From positions 1 to 64,000 of the forward strand of contig NZ_AUBY01000018.1 of assembly GCF_000429485.1 (NCBI RefSeq): a DNA stretch of 64,000 nt, given 5' to 3'. The stretch comes from Aliagarivorans marinus DSM 23064 (lineage in GTDB: Bacteria; Pseudomonadota; Gammaproteobacteria; Enterobacterales; Celerinatantimonadaceae). The position numbers and the translations under genes are program-made. How positions within the stretch are numbered: position 1 is the stretch's first letter; every line of letters starts with the position of its first letter. Below, piece by piece: positions 16,496 to 25,384 of the stretch. The notes below the pieces were generated by a model. It was not told where the DNA came from and did no database searches. It was given only the letters and a program-made list of their open reading frames with translations.

Positions 16496-18186
16496 TAAGA
16501 AATTGGATGCTGCTAGTGATCTGCTGCACGGTGATGGCGGGATGTCAGTCGACCCCCCGGCCCGATCCGGTGTCGGCGAAGCAGGCGTTGGACGAAGCGC
16601 AGCAACAATCGACCGCCTCGATTGCACCGCCTCCGTTAAGCGCTGAGATTCAGGCGGAGCTGATGCCTGAGCTGGCGGTCGGCCAGGCTGACCTGCTGCA
16701 GGTGGAGCGACGCTTCGATGTGAATGCCCGTAATGTGGAGGCGAAAAGCTTTTTCACCGCGCTGGTCAAAGGCTCCAGCCTCAATATCGCGGTTCACCCC
16801 GGGGTAGAAGGGCGTATCACCCTCAAGCTTAAAGAAGTCACCCTGGAAGAAGCGCTTGACGTGGTGCGCGACATCTATGGCTATGATGTACAGCGCCGCG
16901 GCCGCATCTTGCATGTGTATCCTGCGGGCATGCGCATTGAGACCATTCCACTTAACTATCTGATGCTGGAGCGCTTCGGCTTTACCCGCACCCGGGTCAA
17001 CTCCGGCGGTATTACTGAGAACTCAAGTAGCAATAACTTTAACAACAGCAGCAATAACAGCGGCAACTTCAATAACTCGTCGTCGAATTCGTCGTCTTCT
17101 TCGAGCTCGTCCAGCAGTAGCAGCGACAACTTTAATGGCTCACAGATCGAGTCGTCCACCGAGACCCGCTACTGGACCGAGTTAGAGGAAACCCTGCGTG
17201 GGATGATTGGCGTGAATATGAGCCGCGATAGCAGCGGTACTGCCCAAACGCCTGAAGGACGCATGGTGGTGGTCAGCCCACAGGCTGGCTTGGTCACAGT
17301 GCGTGCCTTCCCCGATGAGATCCGGATTATCCGCGACTTCCTACAACGCTCCGAGCGGCAGCTGCAGCGTCAGGTGATCCTCGAAGCCAAGATTATTGAA
17401 GTTGTGCTCAGTGATGACTATCAACAGGGGGTCTCGTGGCGGGCGGGCGATTTGTTCAATACCACCACGGTAATCGGTGGGGTAGATGGCGCAATCCCGG
17501 GCAACGCCATCTCCAATATTCTGGGCACCGGCGGTGCGCTGTCCATCTCCAACAGTAACTTCGAAGCAGTGGTGAATCTGCTGGAAACCCAAGGTGATGT
17601 AAATGTGCTGTCGAGTCCGCGAATTACTGCCTCGAACAACCAAAAAGCGGTGATCAAGGTCGGTACCGACGAGTACTTTGTGACCGATGTGTCCACTACC
17701 ACGGTATCTGGCACTAGTACCACCACTACGCCAAGTGTGCAGCTAACCCCGTTCTTCTCTGGGATTGCGCTGGACGTGACGCCGCAAATCGATGCCTCAG
17801 ACTCGGTGCTATTGCATGTTCACCCTTCGGTTACCGATGTCTCTGAGCAGCGCAAAACCATCAGCTTCGGCAGCGCTGGCGATGATATCGACCTGCCTCT
17901 AGCGCAAAGTGATATCCGCGAGTCCGATACCATTATCCGCGCCGACTCCGGCGATGTGGTGGTGATTGGCGGTCTGATGCGTAATCGCCAACAAGAACTG
18001 GTATCGCGGGTGCCATTTGTGGGCTCCTTGCCAGTGGTGGGTGAGCTGTTTACCAGCAAAACCATCACCAGCGAGAAGACCGAGCTGATTATCTTGCTCA
18101 AGCCCACCGTGGTGAAACAAGACACTTGGCAGCAAGAGCTGGAGCGCTCGCGCGACCTGTTAAACACTTGGTATCCGGAGCCGTAA
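16492..18186 (+). CDS. mshL: MSHA outer-membrane secretin MshL
   Basis: A 564-residue secretin lipoprotein. The N-terminus MIRNWMLLVICCTVMAGCQ is a lipoprotein signal with the lipobox ending at C18. Secretin/STN N-domains occupy ~75-150, and the conserved beta-barrel secretin domain runs from ~280 to the end (signatures VILEAKIIEVVLSD, VLSSPRITASNNQKA, VVIGGLMRN, PFVGSLPVVGELF). Between the two, residues ~177-222 form an extreme Ser/Asn tract, an apparently disordered linker. It forms the outer-membrane pore for the pilus. Confidence 0.95.
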   Translation: MIRNWMLLVICCTVMAGCQSTPRPDPVSAKQALDEAQQQSTASIAPPPLSAEIQAELMPELAVGQADLLQVERRFDVNARNVEAKSFFTALVKGSSLNIAVHPGVEGRITLKLKEVTLEEALDVVRDIYGYDVQRRGRILHVYPAGMRIETIPLNYLMLERFGFTRTRVNSGGITENSSSNNFNNSSNNSGNFNNSSSNSSSSSSSSSSSSDNFNGSQIESSTETRYWTELEETLRGMIGVNMSRDSSGTAQTPEGRMVVVSPQAGLVTVRAFPDEIRIIRDFLQRSERQLQRQVILEAKIIEVVLSDDYQQGVSWRAGDLFNTTTVIGGVDGAIPGNAISNILGTGGALSISNSNFEAVVNLLETQGDVNVLSSPRITASNNQKAVIKVGTDEYFVTDVSTTTVSGTSTTTTPSVQLTPFFSGIALDVTPQIDASDSVLLHVHPSVTDVSEQRKTISFGSAGDDIDLPLAQSDIRESDTIIRADSGDVVVIGGLMRNRQQELVSRVPFVGSLPVVGELFTSKTITSEKTELIILLKPTVVKQDTWQQELERSRDLLNTWYPEP

Positions 18187-18192
18187 GTGGCG

Positions 18193-19092
18193 ATGTATCT
18201 CGACTATTTTGGCCTGCAGCATCCGCCCTTTGGCCTAACGCCGAACACGGGCTTCTATCAGAGCTTGCAGCCGCATCAGGAAGCTAACGATGTGCTGCAG
18301 GTTGCCCTGTCGGAAGGTGAAGGCTTTATCAAGGTTAGCGGCGAAGTGGGCACCGGAAAAACCCTTCTCTGCCGCAAGTTGCTGGTGGATCTGGAACAGA
18401 GCTATCGCTTCGCCTACCTGCCTAATCCGACCCTTTCACCCTTGCAGCTTTATCACGCGATTGCCATGGAGCTGGGTCTGGAGTTGGCCGCCGAAGACAA
18501 CCCCCATACCTTGCTCGACCAATTGCATCGGCGCCTGATTGCGCTAGTCAGTGAAGGCCGCCCGGTGGTATTGCTAATTGATGAGGCCCAAGCCTTAAGC
18601 GATGAGAGCCTCGAGGCAATTCGCCTGCTGGGCAATCTGGAGACCGAGCAACGTAAGCTTATCCAAATCGTATTATTCGGTCAGCCGGAGCTTGACCAGC
18701 GGCTGGCCAAAGAGCAGCTGCGCCAACTGCGCCAGCGGATCACCTTTTCCTACAGTCTGCGCCCGCTTAATCGCGATGAGGTGGCCAGTTATCTGCAGCA
18801 TCGCCTGCATGTGGCGGGGTATCGTGGCGGGGCGATCTTTACCGCCCGATCCTTGGCGGTGCTGACCAAAGCCAGCCGTGGGATCCCGCGCTTGATCAAT
18901 GTGTTGGCGCATAAGGCATTGATGCTTTGCTTTGGCGAAGGGCAGAAGGTTATCTCGGTAAAAATGATTAAGCAGGCGATCTCCGATACCGAAGACGCCA
19001 CGCTGCCGCCGCGCAGCGTACTGCTCCCGCTCAGCCTGCTTTGCGGCGCAGCCGCTGTGGCATCGGCGCTGGCCATGGGAGTGCTGCGATGA
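18193..19092 (+). CDS. mshM: MSHA biogenesis AAA ATPase MshM
   Basis: A 299-residue ExeA/GspA-type AAA ATPase. It starts MYLDYFGLQHPPFGLTPNT, has Walker A GEVGTGKT near residue 53, Walker B VVLLIDEAQAL, and a C-terminal hydrophobic stretch VLLPLSLLCGAAAVASALAM that is probably a membrane anchor. ExeA relatives bind peptidoglycan and help the secretin assemble. ATG at 18193 is chosen over GTG 18187, which directly follows the mshL stop. Its TGA overlaps the mshN ATG. Confidence 0.92.
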   Translation: MYLDYFGLQHPPFGLTPNTGFYQSLQPHQEANDVLQVALSEGEGFIKVSGEVGTGKTLLCRKLLVDLEQSYRFAYLPNPTLSPLQLYHAIAMELGLELAAEDNPHTLLDQLHRRLIALVSEGRPVVLLIDEAQALSDESLEAIRLLGNLETEQRKLIQIVLFGQPELDQRLAKEQLRQLRQRITFSYSLRPLNRDEVASYLQHRLHVAGYRGGAIFTARSLAVLTKASRGIPRLINVLAHKALMLCFGEGQKVISVKMIKQAISDTEDATLPPRSVLLPLSLLCGAAAVASALAMGVLR

Positions 19093-20318
19093 GCGTGATC
19101 AATAAAATGCTCAACGATTTAGAGCAGCGCCAGCAAAGCGATAATCAAGCCATGTCGCCGCTAGTGCAACCCGCCAAGCGGCCGCCATGGATAATGGGCT
19201 TGGTGGTGTTGGTTATGCTGATATCGCTGGTGGCAGCCGGTTGGCTGCTATGGCCAGTGCTCAAGCAGGTGGATATGCCCTACAGCGCAGTGGACGTGAC
19301 TGAGCCAACGCCCGCTACCAATCAAGCACAAGCCCCTAGAGATGACGCTCCTAAAACTGAGGAGCTTGCACAAGCCAGCGAGCCAGTTGAACGCCAAATA
19401 GAGCCCGAAACTACAACCCAGCTTGCTGAAACAGAGGCTACGCCAGCGGATGGAGCCGCGCTGCCTGAACCCACCGCTGAAGTGGAAACCACAGCCGTTC
19501 TAGAAGCGGAGCCGCTATCCGAGCCCTCGCCAGTACCGCAACCTGAGACGCAAGTAGACCAAACGATTGTCGAGCAGCAAGTTGAGCCGGTCATCGAGAG
19601 CGTCCCTGAGGTCGAGGCCGAGCCTGAAACTGCACCAAGCGCTGAGCTTGCCGAATCCGCCCAAGAACCCGCGGAAGCAAAGACTACTGCGCTTGAAGCC
19701 GACTCTGGCGAGTCGCATATGGAAGTGATTCCGCTGGAGCTGAGCCGTGAGCAACGGGTCGAGCTTCACCTTAAGCGGGCCTTTAAGGCGATGGAAAAAA
19801 ACGATACCGAGCAAGCTTGCGAGGAGTTCTCCACGGTGCTGCGCCTCGACTCGTCCCAGCACAGTGCCCGTGAGCAGCTGGCAGCGCTGGAGTATGGCCG
19901 CCGCCGTGAAGCGCAAGCGATTGGCCTGTTAGAGCAGGGTCTGGAGCAAGACGCCCAACATGTGCCCTTCCGTTTGTTGCTGGCGCGTATTTTTATTCAG
20001 CAGCAAAACACCCAACAGGCCTGGTTCTATCTCAACGGCCATGAGCCGATGGTGCCCGGCAATGTCGACTTCTTTGCCACTAAAGCGGCGCTGGCCCAGC
20101 AGTTGGGCTACCAGCAAGATGCGCTGAGCAGCTATCGCCAGCTGGTGCAGTATGAGCCGGATCGTGCGCGCTGGTGGTTTGGGTATGCGCTGGCCAACGA
20201 CCATCTCGGCCAGTATCTCGAAGCCCACCGTGCCTATCAGCAAGCCAGCTTGCTGGGGCAACTGTCGGAGAACTCGCGACAGTTTGTAGAACAACGAATT
20301 CGACAGTTGGAGCAATAG
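19089..20318 (+). CDS. mshN: MSHA biogenesis protein MshN (TPR)
   Basis: A 409-residue bitopic protein: MSVINKMLNDLEQRQQ, a membrane helix at ~34-57, a long acidic Pro/Glu/Ala-rich spacer (~65-215), then tetratricopeptide-like helices (~225-400) such as RAFKAMEKNDTEQACEEF. In GspB/MshN-type proteins the spacer spans the periplasm. An upstream in-frame codon exists at 19041 inside mshM, but the ATGA overlap at 19089 gives the known N-terminus. The mshE ATG is two bases after its stop. Confidence 0.92.
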   Translation: MSVINKMLNDLEQRQQSDNQAMSPLVQPAKRPPWIMGLVVLVMLISLVAAGWLLWPVLKQVDMPYSAVDVTEPTPATNQAQAPRDDAPKTEELAQASEPVERQIEPETTTQLAETEATPADGAALPEPTAEVETTAVLEAEPLSEPSPVPQPETQVDQTIVEQQVEPVIESVPEVEAEPETAPSAELAESAQEPAEAKTTALEADSGESHMEVIPLELSREQRVELHLKRAFKAMEKNDTEQACEEFSTVLRLDSSQHSAREQLAALEYGRRREAQAIGLLEQGLEQDAQHVPFRLLLARIFIQQQNTQQAWFYLNGHEPMVPGNVDFFATKAALAQQLGYQQDALSSYRQLVQYEPDRARWWFGYALANDHLGQYLEAHRAYQQASLLGQLSENSRQFVEQRIRQLEQ

Positions 20319-20320
20319 CC

Positions 20321-22066
20321 ATGGTGCAACCCAAACTTCGCATGCGCCTGGGGGACCTGCTGGTTAGCGAGGGCGTGATATCGGAAGAGCAGCTGATGAG
20401 CGCGCTCTCCCGCCAGAAACAGACCGGCCGTAAGCTCGGCGCCACCTTGATTGATACCGGGGTGATCACCGAGGTGCAACTACTGGAGTTTTTGGCGCGC
20501 CAGCTAAACATCGCCTTTGTCGACCTCAATCAGCTAAATATTGACGCCAATGTCGCCACCAAGCTAAACGAGGTGCATGCTCGCCGCCTGCGCGCCTTGG
20601 TGATTCACCAAGATGGCGACGTGTATACCGTGGCGGTCTCCGACCCGGCCGACCTGACTGGCCTGGATACCCTGTCAGGGCTGCTGTCGCCGTTTGAGAT
20701 CAAATACGTGGTGGCGCGTGAGTCGCAGTTGGTGGAAGCCTTCGACCGCTACTACCGCCGTACCCGCGAGATTGAGGGCTTCGCCCAAGAGCTAGAAGAA
20801 GAGTACGGCGGGGAAGACGATTTTAGTATCGGCCTGGCCGCCGGCGACGATCAAAGCAGCGAAACCACGGTGGTTAAACTGCTGCAATCGCTGTTTGAAG
20901 ATGCGGTGCAGGTCGGTGCGTCGGATATCCATATCGAACCCGACGAAAAGGTACTACGCATCCGCCAGCGGGTAGATGGAGTGTTGCAAGAGAGCGTGCT
21001 TAACGAAGTCTCGATTGCCGCGGCCATGGTGCTGCGTCTAAAGCTTATGTCGGGGCTGGATATCTCAGAAAAACGGCTGCCCCAAGACGGCCGCTTTAAC
21101 ATGAAGGTACGCGGCCACTCGGTGGATGTGCGTCTCTCCACCATGCCAATCCAAAACGGCGAGTCGGTGGTGATGCGTCTGCTCGACCAAAGCGCTGGTG
21201 TGTTGGCGCTAGAGCAAACCGGGATGCCCAGCGATATTATGGAGCGCTTCCGCCGCCAGCTTAAACGCCCCCATGGCATGATTGTAGTAACCGGCCCCAC
21301 CGGTAGCGGTAAAACCACCACCTTGTACGGCTCGCTCACCGAGCTTAACCAGCCGGGTAATAAGATCATTACCGTGGAAGACCCGGTGGAGTACCGCCTC
21401 CCGCGGATCAATCAGGTGCAAGTGAACAGCAAGATCGGCCTGGATTTCTCCACGGTGCTGCGTACCACCTTGCGTCAAGACCCAGACATCCTGCTGGTGG
21501 GGGAGATGCGTGACCAAGAAACCGTTGAGATCGGCCTGCGTGGCGCCTTAACCGGTCACTTGGTGCTAACCACCTTGCACACCAACGATGCCATCACCAG
21601 TGCCCTGCGTCTGATTGATATGGGTGCCGCCGGCTACTTGGTTGCCAGCTCGCTACGTGCGGTGCTGGCCCAGCGTCTGGTGCGCAAAGTCTGCGACAAC
21701 TGTAAAACCCCACGTGCCCTGCAAGCCGATGAAAAGGTATGGCTGGAGCACTTGAGCGAGCAAAACCTGTCTCAGGAGAGTTTTGTTCATGGCAAGGGCT
21801 GTCAGAGCTGTAACTTCACTGGTTATCGCGGCCGAATCGGCGTGTTCGAGCTTCTGGAGCTGGATGAGCCCATGATGGAGGCGCTGCGCAAAGGCGACCC
21901 CGATGCCTTCTCTAAGGCCTCCCACGGCTCACCCGGTTACCGACCGCTGGCGATGGCCGCCTTGGATTACGCCAAGCAAGGGGTTACCTCGGTTAGTGAG
22001 GTACTGCGATTGGTGGAAGAGGTCGATATCTACAGCAAACTGAACGACGCCGGGGTTGAGCACTAA
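20321..22066 (+). CDS. mshE: MSHA pilus assembly ATPase MshE, c-di-GMP binding
   Basis: A 581-residue GspE/PilB-type hexameric ATPase. The N-terminal MshEN domain has two tandem motifs of the form RLGxxLxxxG…L…L..Q (RLGDLLVSEG then KLGATLIDTG), which in Vibrio MshE bind c-di-GMP. The catalytic part has Walker A GPTGSGKTTT, an Asp box (VEDPVEYR), Walker B ILLVGEMRD and a His box GHLVLTTLHTND. A CxxC…CxxC pair (CDNC, CQSC) is the zinc site. The true ATG is at 20321; the frame extends upstream inside mshN. Its TAA overlaps the mshG ATG. Confidence 0.96.
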   Translation: MVQPKLRMRLGDLLVSEGVISEEQLMSALSRQKQTGRKLGATLIDTGVITEVQLLEFLARQLNIAFVDLNQLNIDANVATKLNEVHARRLRALVIHQDGDVYTVAVSDPADLTGLDTLSGLLSPFEIKYVVARESQLVEAFDRYYRRTREIEGFAQELEEEYGGEDDFSIGLAAGDDQSSETTVVKLLQSLFEDAVQVGASDIHIEPDEKVLRIRQRVDGVLQESVLNEVSIAAAMVLRLKLMSGLDISEKRLPQDGRFNMKVRGHSVDVRLSTMPIQNGESVVMRLLDQSAGVLALEQTGMPSDIMERFRRQLKRPHGMIVVTGPTGSGKTTTLYGSLTELNQPGNKIITVEDPVEYRLPRINQVQVNSKIGLDFSTVLRTTLRQDPDILLVGEMRDQETVEIGLRGALTGHLVLTTLHTNDAITSALRLIDMGAAGYLVASSLRAVLAQRLVRKVCDNCKTPRALQADEKVWLEHLSEQNLSQESFVHGKGCQSCNFTGYRGRIGVFELLELDEPMMEALRKGDPDAFSKASHGSPGYRPLAMAALDYAKQGVTSVSEVLRLVEEVDIYSKLNDAGVEH

Positions 22067-23292
22067 TGCCGGTGTTCGCCTACCAAAGTCGCGACCGCAG
22101 CGGTAAAGCGGTCAATGGCACACTGGATGCGGCCAACTCCGCGGCAGTGGCCGATAACCTGCTGCGCCGAGGCCTCACTCCTATCAAGATCGAAGAGTCC
22201 AAAGGTGGTGGCGCGGGTTTTGATTTTAGCCGTTTGGCCAGCCTGCTCGAGCGGCAGATTAAGTTAGAAGAGCTGGTAGTGTTTACCCGCCAGATGTATT
22301 CGCTCACCAAGGCCGGTATCCCGATTATGCGGGCGATTAATGGCCTGGCGGATACTGCCCACAGTAAGCAGCTTAAGCATGCGCTGGCCGGCGTCGCTGA
22401 AGGGCTTGGCAGTGGCCGGGCGCTGTCTACCGCCATGGCAGAGTACCCCAAGGTGTTCTCCCAGTTGTATGTGAGCATTGTGCACGTGGGCGAGAACACC
22501 GGTCGCCTCGAAGAAGCCTTCTTGCAGCTGGCGCAATATCTGGAGCTGGAGATGGATACCCGCAAGCGAATCAAGACCGCGATGCGCTATCCGACCTTTG
22601 TGATTATCGCCATCACCATTGCCATGGTGGTGCTGAATATTATGGTGATCCCGAAGTTCGCGGAGATCTTCGGCCGCTTTAATGTCGAGCTACCGCTGAT
22701 GACACGGATCTTGATCGGCACCTCCAACTTCTTCGTGAACTACTGGCCGCTATTGCTGATTGGCGTGGTGTTGGCGATAGCGGGTTTTCGTTGGTATGTC
22801 GGCACTGAAGACGGCGGTTATCGCTGGGATCGCTTTAGGGTCAAGATGCCGATTGTCGGCTCGGTGGTCGAGCGTTCATTGCTGTCGCGTTTTTCTCGCA
22901 GTTTCTCGATGATGCTAAGCGCTGGCGTGGCGCTCAACCAAGCCTTGAGTCTGGTTGCCTCAGCGGTGGACAATGCCTATATGGCCAGTCGGATCCGCGA
23001 GATGCGCGCCGGGATTGAGCGGGGCGAGAGCCTGCTGCGCACCGCCAATACCAGTGAGTTATTTACCCCCTTGGTGCTGCAGATGATCAGCGTAGGGGAG
23101 GAGACCGGTCAGGTGGACGAGCTGCTCAACGAGGCGGCGGAGTTCTATGAGCGCGAGGTGGATTACGACCTAAAAACCCTCACAGCGCGGATTGAGCCGA
23201 TCTTGATTGGCTTTGTCGCCTTGATGGTACTGGTACTGGCTTTGGGCATCTTTACCCCAATGTGGGACATGATGAACGCGGTGCGAGGCTAG
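22066..23292 (+). CDS. mshG: MSHA platform protein MshG (GspF/PilC)
   Basis: A 408-residue polytopic inner-membrane protein with the duplicated T2SSF domain. Motifs EELVVFTRQMYSLTKAGIPI and the membrane pieces FVIIAITIAMVVLNIMVIP, WPLLLIGVVLAIAGF and EPILIGFVALMVLVLALG are typical. It is the platform that MshE drives to add pilins. It starts ATG in TAATG overlap with mshE. Confidence 0.95.
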   Translation: MPVFAYQSRDRSGKAVNGTLDAANSAAVADNLLRRGLTPIKIEESKGGGAGFDFSRLASLLERQIKLEELVVFTRQMYSLTKAGIPIMRAINGLADTAHSKQLKHALAGVAEGLGSGRALSTAMAEYPKVFSQLYVSIVHVGENTGRLEEAFLQLAQYLELEMDTRKRIKTAMRYPTFVIIAITIAMVVLNIMVIPKFAEIFGRFNVELPLMTRILIGTSNFFVNYWPLLLIGVVLAIAGFRWYVGTEDGGYRWDRFRVKMPIVGSVVERSLLSRFSRSFSMMLSAGVALNQALSLVASAVDNAYMASRIREMRAGIERGESLLRTANTSELFTPLVLQMISVGEETGQVDELLNEAAEFYEREVDYDLKTLTARIEPILIGFVALMVLVLALGIFTPMWDMMNAVRG

Positions 23293-23294
23293 CG

Positions 23295-23774
23295 GTGTCG
23301 GTCAGCGAGTGGTATGAGCAGATCTTACGGCGCCGTTTTTCTTGGCTGATAGCCTCGGTGGTTGCATTGGTGCTGGTCACCCGCCTGCTCGGCGGGCTGT
23401 TGCACGCAGGCCGCGAGACCGAGCTGCAGGCACTGCAGGAGTATCAGCGGGCGTGGATGAGTCAGATGAGCATGCTGCGGGTGCAAGCATTGGCCGCAGA
23501 GCCGGGTAGCGAGTTATTGCTCGCTCAACTGGCGGTCAGTGAAGAGGGCGAGCTAAGTAAAAGTGAGCAACATTTGGTTCGCCTTAATCAGTTTGCCTGG
23601 CCCAAGGTGGAAAATGTCAGTGACTGCTATCGCCTCTGGCAGCTGTTCTTTGGGCAAGAGCTTGAAAAAAAAGTGGAATTTGACGCAGAAACCTGCGCCT
23701 ATCAGGTTTTTCGTAGTGGCGCTTTGCACTATGATTCCACTAATGGCCAGTTTCGCATTAATCGATATGAGTAA
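23295..23774 (+). CDS. mshF: MSHA biogenesis protein MshF
   Basis: A 159-residue protein at the mshF position, between mshG and mshB. It has one N-terminal membrane helix (RFSWLIASVVALVLVTRLL) and a periplasmic domain with two cysteines (SDCYRLW, AETCAYQVF). Start GTG at 23295, two bases after the mshG stop. The function of MshF is not known. Identification rests mainly on position, length and topology. Confidence 0.8.
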   Translation: MSVSEWYEQILRRRFSWLIASVVALVLVTRLLGGLLHAGRETELQALQEYQRAWMSQMSMLRVQALAAEPGSELLLAQLAVSEEGELSKSEQHLVRLNQFAWPKVENVSDCYRLWQLFFGQELEKKVEFDAETCAYQVFRSGALHYDSTNGQFRINRYE

Positions 23775-23783
23775 GGAGCTGCA

Positions 23784-24386
23784 GTGAGCACGTTTCGACG
23801 AAACAATGTACAAGGTGGATTCTCGTTAATCGAGCTGGTGATTGTGATCGTGATCCTGGGGATTTTGGCTGCCACTGCGCTGCCACGTTTTCTGGATGTC
23901 ACCGACGAGGCCAAGATCGCCAGTATGGAAGGTGTAGCGGGTGGCTTTGCCACCGGCGTCTCACTGGTACGGGCCCAATGGGAGTCGGAAGCTCGTCCGC
24001 AAGATGCGGTGGGCAATGTGGTGATTTACGATACCGTACAGATCTATCTGACCACTGGCGATACTGCCAATGGTATTGCCGCAGGCTACCCCTTAGCCAC
24101 CTCGGCCAACGTTGGACTGCCGATTGATGCCACCCGCTGTCTGGAGGTGTGGGAGGCGATCTTCCAAAACCCCAGCCCAGCCAGCACCGATATCGGCGGT
24201 GTTCAGGACAACGGTTACTATGTGGCTACGGCGGCTGATCCCAACGGTATCCAAGCCTGCGCCTACTATCAGGTCAACTCATTGGTGAAAAGCGGTGGCG
24301 GCTATACCGCACCAAGCGGCACCGATGTGGGCAATAATTTTACCTACCAGCCCCAAACTGGGCAGGTACTCACTAATGTTAACTAG
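23784..24386 (+). CDS. mshB: MSHA minor prepilin MshB
   Basis: A 200-residue type IV prepilin: a leader ending in GG, cleavage before FSLIEL, Glu at +5 and the long hydrophobic stalk helix LVIVIVILGILAATALP. The globular part has a Cys pair (RCLEVW, ACAYYQV). GTG start with AAGGAG (23773-23778) upstream. Thought to be a minor pilin required for or incorporated into the fibre. Followed by mshA. Confidence 0.93.
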   Translation: MSTFRRNNVQGGFSLIELVIVIVILGILAATALPRFLDVTDEAKIASMEGVAGGFATGVSLVRAQWESEARPQDAVGNVVIYDTVQIYLTTGDTANGIAAGYPLATSANVGLPIDATRCLEVWEAIFQNPSPASTDIGGVQDNGYYVATAADPNGIQACAYYQVNSLVKSGGGYTAPSGTDVGNNFTYQPQTGQVLTNVN

Positions 24387-24415
24387 CTAATCTAGGCTGT
24401 AATAAGGAAAGTAAA

Positions 24416-24898
24416 ATGAAAAAACAACAGGGTTTTACCCTTATCGAATTGGTCATTGTGATCGTGATTCTGGGTATTCTGGCGGTTACCGCTGCGCCTA
24501 GATTTTTGAATTTAAGCAGTGATGCAAGGTCTTCTACTCTAGAGGGTTTGCAAGCGGCTGTTGTAGGTGGCGGCAGCTTGGTATACAGCAAGGCTGCTAT
24601 TCAAGGACAAGAAAATGCAGCAACTGCGCAGATTGATATGAACGGTAATGGAACCGCGGACTTCAATACAGTCTATGGTTATCCGTCTCATCAAACTAAT
24701 TTTGCCACTAACATTGCCGCATGGCTAGATTTGGGTGGGGATTGGGTCGCAGCGGATGGTGCGGATGCGAGTACGCCTGCCACGATTCGCCCAACAAACT
24801 ATACGCCGGCCACAAATACTCTTTGTGAGTTGCAGTACACCGAACCAGCAAACCCTGGAGACCGTCCCAATATACAGGTTCAGGTCGGTGGTTGCTAA
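24416..24898 (+). CDS. mshA: MSHA major pilin prepilin MshA
   Basis: A 160-residue major prepilin: leader MKKQQG, cleavage before FTLIEL with Glu at +5, then the coiled stalk helix VIVIVILGILAVTAAPRFLN. The globular domain ends with a disulfide-type loop, Cys in LCELQY and the final Cys in VGGC. A strong AAGGAAA site precedes the ATG. Base composition is lower in GC than the surrounding machine genes, usual for exposed pilins. The TAA stop lies in the same frame as mshC (see the mshC entry). No terminator is seen between mshA and mshC. Confidence 0.94.
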   Translation: MKKQQGFTLIELVIVIVILGILAVTAAPRFLNLSSDARSSTLEGLQAAVVGGGSLVYSKAAIQGQENAATAQIDMNGNGTADFNTVYGYPSHQTNFATNIAAWLDLGGDWVAADGADASTPATIRPTNYTPATNTLCELQYTEPANPGDRPNIQVQVGGC

Positions 24899-24919
24899 AG
24901 AATAGACTTTGGATATCTC

Positions 24920-25384
24920 CTGATAATTCGAAGGCAGAAATCATCTGGTTTTACCCTGATTGAGTTGGTTATCACCATTATCATTATCGGGGTGCTCGCT
25001 GTTACCGTTTTGCCTCGCTTTAACCGCAGTGGTTATGGCGAGGCCAGCCTTGCTGAACAGTTGCGCAGCGCCGCGCAGTTGGTGCAAACCCAGAATATGA
25101 ACCACCGTGGGCAGCAGTTTTGCCTGCAAATTGAGAGCAGCTACTACTACCTCAGTTATATCAGCGGCGGTATCTGCTCTACGACCACCTATGCCAGCCG
25201 TGATGCCAGCATCAAAAGCAATGTGGAACAGCACGCCTATCCCAGTGGGGTAAATGTTAGCCCTATCGGTACGCTGATCTTTGATCGCGATGGCTTGGCC
25301 AACCTGAGTCAGCTCACAATTAGCTCATCCAGTGAGACCTATAAGCTAAAGATTAACAGCGGGGGCTATATCTATGTGGACTAG
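24920..25384 (+). CDS. mshC: MSHA minor prepilin MshC, non-canonical start codon
   Basis: A type IV prepilin with signature SSG-FTLIELVITIIIIGVLAV and two globular cysteines (QFCLQI, GICSTT). The in-frame codons from the mshA stop (24896-24898) to the FTLIEL motif contain no ATG, GTG or TTG; only CTG 24920, ATA 24902 and 24923, and ATT 24926 could initiate and keep the leader. CTG 24920 gives leader MIIRRQKSSG and is the coordinate used here. The TTG at 24965 would remove the leader and cleavage site. A weak GGA at 24911 is the only upstream Shine-Dalgarno trace. A point mutation or base error cannot be excluded. The end overlaps mshD. Confidence 0.8.
   Translation: MIIRRQKSSGFTLIELVITIIIIGVLAVTVLPRFNRSGYGEASLAEQLRSAAQLVQTQNMNHRGQQFCLQIESSYYYLSYISGGICSTTTYASRDASIKSNVEQHAYPSGVNVSPIGTLIFDRDGLANLSQLTISSSSETYKLKINSGGYIYVD

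Noticed and set aside
17020-17160. Simple-sequence repeat considered as a phase-variable tract
   Set aside because: The codons for Ser and Asn are mixed and there is no regular DNA repeat unit, so slippage is unlikely.
24416-25384. Stop-codon readthrough giving an MshA-MshC fusion
   Set aside because: The frames are in phase, but a prepilin cleavage motif in the middle of a fusion would not be processed normally, and the TAA context shows no known readthrough or selenocysteine signal.
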